Of a DNA stretch of 64,000 nt, positions 25,701 through 36,511 are shown piece after piece (the first letter of the stretch is position 1; the number at the start of each line of letters is the position of its first letter). Under the pieces are notes generated by a model. That model had not been told where the DNA came from and made no database searches. It saw only the letters and a list, made by a program, of their open reading frames with translations. The translations under genes and the position numbers were made by a program. The stretch is from positions 18,619,057 through 18,683,056 of the forward strand of contig NC_043746.1 of assembly GCF_902148845.1 (NCBI RefSeq). Direction: 5' to 3'. The stretch comes from Salarias fasciatus (lineage: Eukaryota > Chordata > Actinopteri > Blenniiformes > Blenniidae).

Positions 25701-28700
25701 CCACATGTTGCCCTTGAACACTCAAACTAAACGGAGAATAACACATTTCCCTTCAGATACCAGGAGGATAAGACTTCAGATCAGCCCGTGCTTTGATACC
25801 GTCGTCCGAGATTCCTCGACAGAACTGGCCTCTGTTTAGAGAGCGAGAGTCGCTGCAGTCACTCATCTCTGTAACGACTTCCCACGATGTCAGTGCCTGG
25901 ACCGGTTTACAGCCGCACACCGGCCATCTCCCGCAGCCCCTTCTGAGAACGCTCGGAGTCCTAACGTTGGCCCGTTTGTTGCGTCCGCAGGGTCCTTTGA
26001 GAGGAGGAAGAGGAAATCCATAATCGTGACGGTGATGCTGCTCATCGTGTCTGTGCTCATCCTCATCTTCGGTCTGGCGGCGACGACCAGGACGCAGAAC
26101 ATCACAGTGGGCGGCTACTACTCAGGACTCATAGTGGGTGCACGCTCACACCCGCATGTCCACACACAGACACACACTCACACAGGACGCCTGTTGGCTG
26201 TCAGGGTTGGTAATCAGTGAAGTGAGAGCGTTTTCAGCCAGCTCTTCCCGCTCTTGGTTTCTGATGATCTTCATTACCGAAGGTCTCCGAGGGCCACATT
26301 TCCCCCACATTCATTATTCAGCACTGCTGTCATTAGACGCTGAGTGAGGCAAAGTGTCTGAGTCCATAAATCTGTTTTCTTCACGGCACTGGGCTCTCAG
26401 CACTCTGCCTTACGTAAGGAACCACTGAACGGCAGTTACATTTCTCAGAGTGGTTCATCGTTTAACATAAGTTAAAGAGCGGAGACTTCAAAATGAAGAC
26501 GTCTGATGTTGGACTGACATACAGTTGGATACCAGAACTGTTTCACAGTGACCATGAAATTTAGTTAATTCTATATTGAAACAGACACATCAAAGAAAAT
26601 AAAACAAATGATTTTGAAGCAAAAAGTGACTTTTGGAGGTGTTAAAGGACTTTGTTTGTTGTAATGACTGAAGGTGATTGCTGAAATGACACAGTTGTTG
26701 ACATTGCCTGTATAGTTCAACGGTTGCTTAATGGAGCTATCCCAGAGTGTCATGATACAACCCTGTGTTATATGAATGTAACAACCGTCATTTTCTCTCT
26801 TTTCAGCTGGGCTTCGGCTCTTTTCTGGGAATTATCGGTTCTCATCTGTTAGAGAGCAAGAGGCAGATGGTAAGAGGATTCCTATCACCTCTGTGCATTG
26901 AGATAAATTTCAGCGCCGGTCGTCTCCTCGTCTTTACAGTTCAGTTGTGGCTCGGCAGGGACGATGTGCGGCAGTAGACTCGAGTCCCTCTCAGCTTCAG
27001 GAGGCTCATGCTGGCTGTGTTGAGCAACTACCCTGGACTTGAAGTGGGGATGCAGCCAGAAATAGAAATAGGGTGTAAGCGGAGGAGGACAGATGTCTGC
27101 ACGGGAATGCGAGGAAGGAAAGTGCAGCGGAGTGGAGCAGGTGGGAGGTGCTGGGGCCGGCTCTGTCAGAGCCCACGTGAAGAATGAGCTGGTGGCATGA
27201 CCGATTCTCCCATATGAGATTAGATGCCCGGAGTTCCAGCTGGGGGGGGCGGGGGGCGTGACACCACACTCCTGTTTCTCCACGGAAAGTCTCATTACAG
27301 AGAGAATGTGCTGACTTTAGGTGTACAGCCTGACTGGTGACAGTTCAGCTGTCCTTAAAACCATCATGACAGAAAATTATTACACACAGACATTAAACAC
27401 ATCATTCACATTTTCAAAAGCCCAGATCCCCAACGTATGATGTTAACTACAGCTGAAAATAATTGATGAAGAGAAAATTAGATTTCTGACTTTTGGCTCT
27501 AAAAATATTTCAAGAGCCCGAGAACATGATATTCTGTTCTGTATGCATTTGAAGTTAATTGGTGACTCAATCAGAAATCAATAGACCAGTATTGTTATTG
27601 CTTTGATTCTGATTTATGTGAATAACTTTAACACGTTCACTGGTTCTGTTTGCTGTGTTTCATCAAATTCAAATATCCTGGCTGTGTAACATTAAATCAG
27701 GCTGTGTGGATTGGAAGAGGTGTGGATCTTCAGCCCTCTGAGCCTTTCAGAGAACAGAGAAATATCTTCATCTCATCTCCAAAGTGTTGTTTCAAAGTGT
27801 GTTTTCCTTGAACCGTGTCTGGATGGGAGTGTGATAAATCCTGTCTGGGCCTGTTAAGTGACGAGCGCCGTCTCCCTCCTGCCAGATCGGGGAGGGGGGG
27901 CGGGGGCGGGTTTGGGGGCAGCAGACAGGGCGGGGCAGCATGTAACTGAACACTAGCTGTGTTTCATTGACGACTGAGAGGAGGAGGCCAGTGCAGCGGG
28001 GGGTGGCTTTAGTGAAGTGCCTGCAGTGAGATGTGGGAAGCAGCCACAGCGCTCTGTCACGAACTGCCCCGCCCTCCTGTCATTCATAACTTCATGCAGT
28101 CGCTCTTACGTCACAGTAGAAAGTGAAACATGTCAGTGATGAAGACGATGCTTTCTCCCCGCAGCTCGTTGCGTCCATTGTCTTCATCAGCTTCGGGGTG
28201 GTGGCCGCGTTCTGCTGCGCGATTGTCGATGGAGTTTTTGCAGCGAGGCACATCGTGAGTATCCCCAAAGCCCCTGTTTATTTAACCAAAGCAATAAATT
28301 ATGAATACGGAGAATAGTTCTTTGCGATAGCTTACGGCAAACTTATTAATCAGTGTCAGTCCCATTAAACGTCGTCAATAACACGTACGTCTTTCTGCAA
28401 GGACAGTTCTTACTGGAAGGCCCAGGCAGCTGGCGCACCCTTCTCTGTAAAAACAAAATATTTTGTGGTGGAGAGAAACAGTCTTCGATGATGCAAAGCA
28501 CATAAAACAATAAATAACCGCTAATGCACTCCTGAAACAATTATGCTGAAATAATGTATGGGCCAAGTAAAAAAGGAGATCGCCATTACACACCCGGTGG
28601 TGTGAGTGAAATGGAAAATGGAAAAACACTGAGTGATAAAACTGTTGAACGGAGCGAGACGCAGAGCGTGAACACAACGCAGCAACATTTGTTGCATTTG

Positions 28701-31700
28701 TCGAGGCTCACGCGCGCTTTTCCCTCAGGAGACATCAAATCTAGATAACAGAATGAAATGCATATTGACCATCTTCATAGTTGATACAGCTGATTGGATG
28801 ATTTGCATCTGCAGTGCTTTCATGTGTGGCTGCTCGGATTAGACAGCTGTTTCTGGAAGAGCACAGAAATAGGATTAAGCTCGATTACTAAGTAAGATGA
28901 CACTGTGGGACGTATAGCATCCAGCAGGATATCAGGACGGGTCGGCTCGTCTCAAACGTCGTCATCTGACAGAGTGATTTGCCAACAATGGTTTTGAAAT
29001 ATAACATACAAATGAAACATGAACCCAGATGGCCTGATTGCTGCCCTGATTGTTTTTCACAATAAAGATAAAAATAGAAGAATAGCTCTCAAGCCTTATT
29101 GACGCCAATAGGTTCTCATGCTTTGAAGCAATCTACCAGAGTGATCAGTGGTTTTTAAAGGGCGTGGCGAGGAACTCCTGTTTGAAGACACAGAGCAGAC
29201 CGGTGTGCCAGCTGAGAAAATGAGGAGCTGTCCAAGTAGCACCATTATATGACCAACCTGAATGTGAAGTATGAGCTCAAGAAGGAGAGATGTCCATCAG
29301 TGATATGATTATTTGTTTTCATTTTTGGCACCCATGGCAGGGACTTAATTTCTTACTAAGGTACAGCACCTCTTTATCTGAGGGTAACCTGTGATTTTTC
29401 ATCAAATGAAGCAACTGATACTAATTAATGTTAGTTTCATGCTTTATATTGATATATTTTAAGCTTTATAACATTTCAAGACTGATTCAATCATCAAAAC
29501 ACATGACTTCCCGCCTCGTACCAAGGGAGGAAGCTCGTGTAACACTCACGCTTTAACAATAAAACTGCTATTGATTTTGTTAAAGTCATTTTTAGAAGTG
29601 AATTTATTCAAGGTGTTAATCATATTTATGAAATATATCTTAGTGCAAGACTACTATTGGAGCAATGATGACAGCTCCAGAATAAAACTTATATTTCATC
29701 TCATTCAACTGTTAAACCTTTTATTTCCTATGGAGTTCAATAGCAATCAATAATGTTATTATGATGTCTGAAAAATGTTTAAAAAAAGCTTTTCGGTATA
29801 TACGTGGACAACATTTCTAAATTCAGGTTTTTCTCTGCTGTGATCGCACTCTGTTCTGACAAGACGTCTGTTAATCATTTACAGAGCTGGTAAAATGGAC
29901 CACATGCTCTTCTTTTGAACGCAGGAGCTTGAAATGAACCAGCTGGCCGGCCGTTTATGATCAGATGTGTGTTTAATGAAATCATCACCATCTGTTTAAC
30001 ACTGCAGTGCTGTGGAGGAGGATATCAACATCTTACTGTTAACGATCCATTCTTGCTCAGTAGAAGTAAATGTGGGTGTTAATAGTGAGCTTAAATGAAA
30101 TGTCAATCAAAGCTGCTGCAGCAGTGTGTGAAATTCTGCAGGAGTGCAACATGCTGTCCAGTGTTTATAACTGCTTTGAACTAAACAGTTTCTCCTCTGT
30201 GCTCAGAGCCATCCAAGTCCAATTTTCACATGCGCTCAGCTCATGGCTTTTCTTGCTCCTGTCCCTGGTAAATGTGCTCGCTCTCCTGCAGGACCTCCGG
30301 CCTCTGTACGCCGGCCGCTGTGAGTATCACTCCAGTGAGACCTCATCCGACCGTGACGTAAGAGACACATTTCACTCCGTTCCCACCTAAACGCAGTGTG
30401 ACATTAAAAGCTGTTTCCTCTCGAGCCCCGCCGGTGCGCCTGCTCGCTCGCGCAGCCAAGCGTTGTGTGAGGAAGGCTGGAGCGGGCCGAAAGCGAAGGG
30501 ATGTTGTAATGATTTGTGACCTCCAGGTGCCCTGTAAGACGTCGTCGCGCACGTCGTGCAACCTGCGCGTGAAGAGCAACACCTGTTACTGCTGCGACCT
30601 CTACAACTGCGGGAAGTGAGTATGCACACGGCCGAGCACCGCACGGACCTGCGGCTCAGCAGCCGCCCGCTTTGCGGCGAAGCTGTGATTGTTTGGATCT
30701 TTGATGTGTGCTGCAGTGGGAGACTTCTTTTGCATTTCAGCCTTGATTGTATTAGAACAAGAATCTTTGTGTTCTTTTTAACCTTTGTTTCAGAGAACAT
30801 CCTCTTATGGGACTTCAGAATAAAGATGTTTTGAAAAAGTTTAGGAAAGCATCCATGATTTGGAAGTAGGTCCCTCTTTTATAGACCCATAATGGCCGTT
30901 ATTGATCAACTCATAAATTTTTCATGTAGTTTTCCTTTTCTTATGACAAACCATTGTCGAAATGTGTTGTGAGGCACCGTTTCCTCTGCATGCCCTGTTT
31001 ATCCACTCAGACCTTCATCCACATTCAGTCTTCTCGGCTCTTTAGCAGCATCTGTTCACTGAAAAGTCACCAGCTCGTTTACCGTCTGTCACTCTGGCCC
31101 GTCGACACATTGTTAAAAATAAACTCTGTCAGTGACTTTTGAGGCTTGACCGTCGATTGTGCCCCCCCCCCCCTTCCCCACCCACCCACCCCCTCCCTAT
31201 GTAACGCCAACTGGCCCAGCCGTGTGGAGGTGATTGGAGGTTACCACGAGTACACAGATGTGAAGAGCTGCCAGGACGTGGTGCACCTCTACCACCTGCT
31301 GTGGTGCGCCACCATCCTCAACATCGTGGCTCTCTTCCTGGGCATCATCACCGCCGCAGTGCTGGGGGGCTTCAAGGACATGGTACGTCAGGCGGAGGGT
31401 AGACAGCGACCCACACGGCCCGATCTGAAATAAACGGATAAAATCTGTGCTTTCCCTCTTCGGACAGATGCCGTCTCCTGCCTCAGAGAGCAGTTCTGAA
31501 CCAGAGGCCATAGCGGCTCCGGCCCCAGCGGTACCTCGACAGCCAGCCACTTCTGTCAACTCCTACTACAACGCTGCCCCCTGCCTGCCACCGTACACTG
31601 CCTACGACCTGCAGGTAGTACAACCGGTAAATGTTTTTTTCAATGTGTGGGCCTTTCTGTGCACCCTGGACAATAACGTGATGCTCTTCTGTTCCCAGCC

Positions 31701-31845
31701 GGGCTCCTATTTGTTCCCCGACTCCTCGGGCCTGTCAGACGACTCCCAGTCCGGAGCCAGCCACCTGTGGCCCACCATGATCCCCCCACGGTACTCCCCT
31801 CCCCACAACCACCCCGACGAGAAGCCGCCGCCGTACAGCCCATAA
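22435..31845 (+). CDS. tmem255a: transmembrane protein 255A (FAM70A)
   Basis: Four-pass membrane protein of unsettled function, about 324 residues. Exons: 22435-22501, 25991-26133, 26807-26869, 28165-28254, 30292-30357, 30527-30615, 31220-31382, 31468-31614 (or to 31626) and 31699-31845; phases agree. Exon 1 codes a proline run and ends SETSMG, joining FERRKRKS like human MSLPDSMGAFNRRKRNS. Membrane spans: [54 protein letters not shown] and [19 protein letters not shown]. The loop between spans 3 and 4 is cysteine-rich ([14 protein letters not shown]). The C-terminus is proline-rich, with WW-binding motifs PPRY and PPPY, and ends PPPYSP as in human. Intron 1 (3.5 kb) holds an antisense open exon. 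Confidence 0.94.
24631..24824 (-). other. unidentified antisense exon-like ORF in TMEM255A intron 1
   Basis: Minus-strand frame of about 65 codons starting [15 protein letters not shown] and ending EIPWIQ at a good splice donor (CAG|GTCAGA). Composition is protein-like and polar, with a predicted helix rich in Q, E, K and R ([19 protein letters not shown]). A possible leader, [17 protein letters not shown], lies just upstream at about 24876-24926 and ends at a perfect GTAAGT. The gap to the exon would be only 39 bases, too short for a normal vertebrate intron. I do not recognise the protein and found no continuing exon on the minus strand. It could be a nested gene, a relic or chance. Confidence 0.35.
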
Positions 31846-32030
31846 CCGACGGGAGCTCCTGAAGTCAAGGCGCCGTCGGATGCTGAGCCGGCGCTTCGGT
31901 AGTTTTTTTTCCCCTCACTGTCGTCGTAACTCCGATGAAGAGAAGAAGGTGAGGAGGACGGCGACGGCCACAGAGCATGCTCACACCGGATGGATGGAGG
32001 GTTTGCCTCACACTCTGTGTGTGAGTGCAG

Positions 32031-32070
<40 letters not shown>

Positions 32071-32639
32071 AGAGAGAGACGACTGTTTACACATCTATCT
32101 GCCTTAATGCAAACGGACCTCCAGCAGCGCTGCAGCAGCACCTCTGCAACAAAAAACTCTCCTGCGACTCCACCTTTTCGTCAGACTGCAAAACGCTTCT
32201 CGCCTCGGCAGAAACCGCCGTCCTCCACCGCGAGGATCTGGACGGACTCGCTCACCTCCACGTCAGATTAACGCTAAATAAAAAGCTTCGGCGTCTTCTC
32301 CCCAATCTGAAACGGCTAGATTAAGAAGTATGGAGTCGTAGGAGCGAGCACTCCTCTCTGTAGCAGTCGATAGTGTCAGTGTACATTATTAAAGGCAGCG
32401 TTAGCAGGTATGACATGCTCACCATGTATGTACAGCAGTATGATATCCAGTTAGCAGTTAGACCCGAGGTATTCAAAGGGAACGTGGTTTATCTATTTAT
32501 CAGCCTTCCAGAGCCGTCCTGTCAAGAAATAAGCTATCCTACCATGCAGTAGTCGTTGAGACCAAACGATTAACGGTTACACCCAGAAGCCCGTCTGTCG
32601 TACCTCCAGCTTTAAAACAGGTAAGAATATACACATAGG

Positions 32640-32670
<31 letters not shown>

Positions 32671-34630
32671 TGTAAGTAGCGGTAATAATATCACATCTAG
32701 GAGCTGAATGTGTCGTCACGAGGTAACAGTAGTGTGAACCGTCAGTGCTGGATTCACTGATCAGAGGTGGCAGATCGTGAAAAAAAAAAAGAGTCAAAAA
32801 AGAAAAACTGTGGGAGAATCATAAACCTCAATGTTCATGAAAACAATCTGCTGGTTTTATTCTCTGCTTTTTATAATTTTAAACACGTTCTCCGGAGCCG
32901 ACGGAGAGTCGGATCCTTTTTATTTTTTTTTGTCTTGCCATTAAAACTTGTTTTGTGTAATTCACACAGTGTGTTTCCTCAAGGTGTTTTGATGATCCTT
33001 GTTAAAACTTCAACTTCTGCTCTATATTGGGTTCATGTTGACTTTTTATGCCTCCTTAATGTCTGCAGATGATTCACAGTGCCGAATGCAGTCACACTGA
33101 GCTGGTTCTGGCCTGTACCAATCGCAACTTAACTTCAAACATGACAAAACTTTTAACTTGGAGACAGTGTTCAGACTCCTTGAACAAGAAGTACACCAGT
33201 TAATATAACAATAACCTAGGAAGGAGCATTATTTTGCATCAGATCACAATCATCACTGTCCTATATTTCTCTTTGCGTAGCACTACAGCAGAAATAAATA
33301 CAGAACACACTGCTGTTAATCAGTTTATTGATCGACCAAAACCTGAACGGTTTTATTTGATGACACAGAATAGAGTCCCATGTTAGCACTACGTTCACTT
33401 GTACTAACCGACCGCTAACTTCTGACACAAATGAAAAGACAAAGTACAAAAAAAAACAAAAAAAAAAAACATTACAGCAAAAAAAAAACAAAACAGACAA
33501 GCTAAGTGCTATTTGTGGGGCTGCATTGATCCTCAACCTGGAGTCGATTCGATCATCAATTCTGCATGACAAAGCTTTGACTCTAGTCATGTCGCTGGGC
33601 AGAATAACAGACACTAAAGTGTCTGAGAAATGACAAGAAGTAACATTTACAGGGGGATTCAAACAGAACAGGGGTGTAAGAAGAATCTGTAAAATTAAAT
33701 AAATAACCATATAGTCCCTAAGAGCCAACACACTGAAAAAATAGACTTCAGATCATATTTAAACATTCTTTCATACAGAATTGAAGTTCAAGGGAATTTA
33801 CATTTAATCCGACTTAAAGCAGCTTTAAAAAACCTTTAATGTGACACAGGTCACATCAGGCTGCTTCAATTCATTTTATTTTGCAGGAAATCACAGTGGG
33901 ACAATTACAATACATTTTTTTTTAGTTCTGCTGTGGCAGTCTTGACGCTAAAGTACTATTAAAAACACTGGAAACAGATGATGCACCAACAAATTTAGGC
34001 CTCAGCTGTTTCCTCGTATCTGCAGGACATTTATTGATCCACACGAACTGTTGTGAACTCATGATTTTAGCAGGTGTGAACCGTTTGTGTGTCTCTTTGA
34101 TTTCATTATCATTTAATCCATTGATATAAAAAGATCAAGGCTATTACCAAAGCGGAGGAACATGAGTAAAAAGGTACGGTCACATTACACTTCCATCCGC
34201 TCGCTCTGTCTTCCTGACACTTCAATCAAAGCCAGGGGCGAGTGCTGGTTTCCTGTTTTGGTGCAACCTTCAGCTCTGACTCTCTCTAACATTAGAGTGC
34301 AACACTGCAGGGGTTTACTGTTGCGGGATATATTAAACAATCCCACGTGGACCGTTTGAACCCAGTAAATGGCTGGAAAAACTCCAGAAAATAGAACGTT
34401 ATATGGCTACGAGCTGAATTTCCAAAGAATCACAATCAGTACATCAATTGATCAAAATGAAAAAAAAAAAAAAAAAAAATTGCAGTGGAGCATTTAGTCT
34501 GACAGATGCTACTTTGACTAGAGTATTATTCACTAATGTGGAGAGACCGATGCGACCGTACCGGAGTATGATTGAACAGAAACGGGGGGAGGGGCACATA
34601 AAAGGCACAACGCGGAGCGGCGGCTGGCGC
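31846..34630. other. tail-to-tail spacer TMEM255A/ZBTB33 (3' untranslated regions)
   Basis: The left half is the likely TMEM255A 3' untranslated region, with a CA microsatellite at 32034-32068, a CT repeat at 32641-32671 and ATTAAA at 32940-32945. The right half is AT-rich and is probably ZBTB33 3' untranslated sequence on the minus strand. No coding exon is seen. A 156-codon hydrophobic frame near 33261-33731 is A/T-run driven. Confidence 0.55.
32034..32068. repeat. (CA)n microsatellite
   Basis: Perfect CA dinucleotide run of about 17 units in the TMEM255A 3' untranslated region. Confidence 0.95.
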
Positions 34631-36511
34631 TCAGTACGTCTCTGGTATATCGAAGTCAAACTCCGCCCTTTGTGACGGGTGGTGCACGCCGGACCCCAGC
34701 TGGGCGTGCGCGTTGGGCGGCATGTGGGTGCCGGGCTCGATGAAGGCGTCCTCCCAGCTCAGCATCCTGCTCTGGCCGGACGAGTTGACGGCGTCGCCCA
34801 TCGACGGGATGTGGTGCAGGCTGCCGTCCTCCGATATGACGGGGACGCCCATCCCGTCCGTAGTCCACGAGTACGACTTCATCTGCAGCGTTTTGCAGGG
34901 CAGCAGGCGGTACAGGTTGTTGTCTTTGTCGTCCTTGGACTTCCTGCCGCTGGGGTCCTGATTGTGGGCCTGCTTACAGTGGGTGGAGAGCAGCTGGTAG
35001 TTCAGGAACATTTCATTGCACAGTAGGCACTGGTACCGCCGCTCCCCCGTGTGGCTGATCTCGTGCTTAGTTCTGTACTCGGCGAGGGCGAACACCTTAT
35101 TGCAGTAGCGGCACGGGTACTTCTTTTCCCACGAGTGGGTGTTGAAGTGGCGACGGAGGCTGGTCAGACACACGTAGGGCCGCTTGCAGACGATGCACAC
35201 GTAGAACGTCTTCCCATCCATGATGAGCTCGTAGTGATCCTCCAGTTCTGCCTTGGTCTTCTTTTTGCTTGGTCCCCCCTTCATGGATACAAGGTTTTTA
35301 TCAAAGGCCTTCAGAGGCGTCGCCATCATGGCTCTCTTCCCTTTACTGACCTTAGAACCTCCCTCGCCTGGATCCTCCTTCACTGGGACGATGTCGTAAG
35401 TATCTTCTCCGATGTTGGCGTACACTTTACACCCCGACGAAATGGAATCGATCTCTGTGGCTGTGTTGAGTGTCACCGTCTTTTTCGCTGTTACAGCGGG
35501 TTTGGGAATGTTACTCAGAGCTGACGGACTTCCTCCCACGTCAGTGAGTCTTATTTTAAAATCCCCCTCTTGAGACGTGGTGGACACCTGCTTCTTATGG
35601 ACTCCCAGTATGTCGCTGTTCTCAGAGGACTGCGAGGCGCTGGATGGCTCCGGGGTGAAGGCGCTGGGCCTGGCCGGTGTCGTGGGAGCGCTCCCCGAGG
35701 ACACTGGGGCTGGGGACGATATATTATTGGAGCTGCTGTCGGGGCTGCGCAGGGGGCTGCCGCCCACCAAGTTCATGTTGGTGCTGCTGACACTCGGAGT
35801 CTTCGCAGAGCTCGAACTCAAACTCAAAGAGATCTGAGTATTTTCTTCCTCTCGTTTTACAGCTTCGCTGTTGGAGTCGGCGCTCTGCTTCGGCGGGACG
35901 TCGTCTGAATCTTTATCCAAGTTGATGATCTCGATGGGCTTCTGATTGGCAGCTCTGGTCTGAGCGCTCGTGTGCGAGACGAACATCACGTCACTGTCTG
36001 AGTCCTCCTCATTATCAGCTGTCTTGTTGGTCTGGTTGAACTCCTCTGCGGATATGGAGAAGGACTCCGTGATGATCGGCATGACCTCGACGGAATCGTC
36101 GCCCTTGTTTTCCGTCTCTTTAGACAAACCGGGCAGACCCTTCACTTGCATTAACGGCGTGCCCAGGTTTGCTATGAACTTCACTCCCAGAATCTGTCCG
36201 GCCTGGATGAGCTCCTCCAGCATGTCTGAGCGGACCCGGTACAGCTTCGAGCTGTATATGTAGTTGAGAATCTGCTCGAAGATTTCTGGCTTGATGAAGT
36301 TCATCTCGATCACTTGTCCGGCCACGCTGAACAGCTGGTGGAAGTACGTGCTCGAGGCAGAGAGGATGGTTTTGTGAGCTCTGAATTTCCTGTCCTGGAT
36401 GATGATGGTGACGTCGCAAAACAATCCATTATTCCGCTGCTCGTTCATGGACTTCAGCACAGTGCCCGCATACTGTGTGTCGGTCGCAGATATGAGCTTT
36501 AGATTTGGCAT
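34631..36511 (-). CDS. zbtb33: Kaiso (ZBTB33), BTB/POZ and zinc-finger transcription factor
   Basis: Kaiso binds methylated CpG and TCCTGCNA sites, represses transcription with co-repressors and partners p120-catenin. One coding exon, 626 residues. The BTB/POZ domain (about 20-125) carries FCDVTIIIQDRKFRAHK and STYFHQLFSVAGQVIEMNF. A Ser/Pro-rich middle with acidic SDSDVMF follows, then a conserved CKVYANIGEDTYDIVPVK block. Three C2H2 fingers (about 436-516) include CIVCKRPYVCLTSLRRHF, CRYCNKVFALAEYRTKHE and CLLCNEMFLNYQ. The C-terminus ends DFDIPETY, like human EFIIPESY. I chose ATG 36509-36511 (MPNLKLISATD, matching human MESRKLISATD). The in-frame ATG 15 bases upstream lies inside the intron, left of the CCCTCAG acceptor. 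A 5' untranslated exon probably lies at about 37894-37980 (donor CTGCAG|GTAAAA). Confidence 0.97.
   Translation of the reverse strand: MPNLKLISATDTQYAGTVLKSMNEQRNNGLFCDVTIIIQDRKFRAHKTILSASSTYFHQLFSVAGQVIEMNFIKPEIFEQILNYIYSSKLYRVRSDMLEELIQAGQILGVKFIANLGTPLMQVKGLPGLSKETENKGDDSVEVMPIITESFSISAEEFNQTNKTADNEEDSDSDVMFVSHTSAQTRAANQKPIEIINLDKDSDDVPPKQSADSNSEAVKREEENTQISLSLSSSSAKTPSVSSTNMNLVGGSPLRSPDSSSNNISSPAPVSSGSAPTTPARPSAFTPEPSSASQSSENSDILGVHKKQVSTTSQEGDFKIRLTDVGGSPSALSNIPKPAVTAKKTVTLNTATEIDSISSGCKVYANIGEDTYDIVPVKEDPGEGGSKVSKGKRAMMATPLKAFDKNLVSMKGGPSKKKTKAELEDHYELIMDGKTFYVCIVCKRPYVCLTSLRRHFNTHSWEKKYPCRYCNKVFALAEYRTKHEISHTGERRYQCLLCNEMFLNYQLLSTHCKQAHNQDPSGRKSKDDKDNNLYRLLPCKTLQMKSYSWTTDGMGVPVISEDGSLHHIPSMGDAVNSSGQSRMLSWEDAFIEPGTHMPPNAHAQLGSGVHHPSQRAEFDFDIPETY

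Noticed and set aside
26885-27295. 136-codon minus-strand frame in TMEM255A intron
   Set aside because: Low-complexity G/C runs, no recognisable protein and no splice signals.
33261-33731. 156-codon hydrophobic minus-strand frame
   Set aside because: Driven by A-runs in probable 3' untranslated DNA; no family features or splice context.
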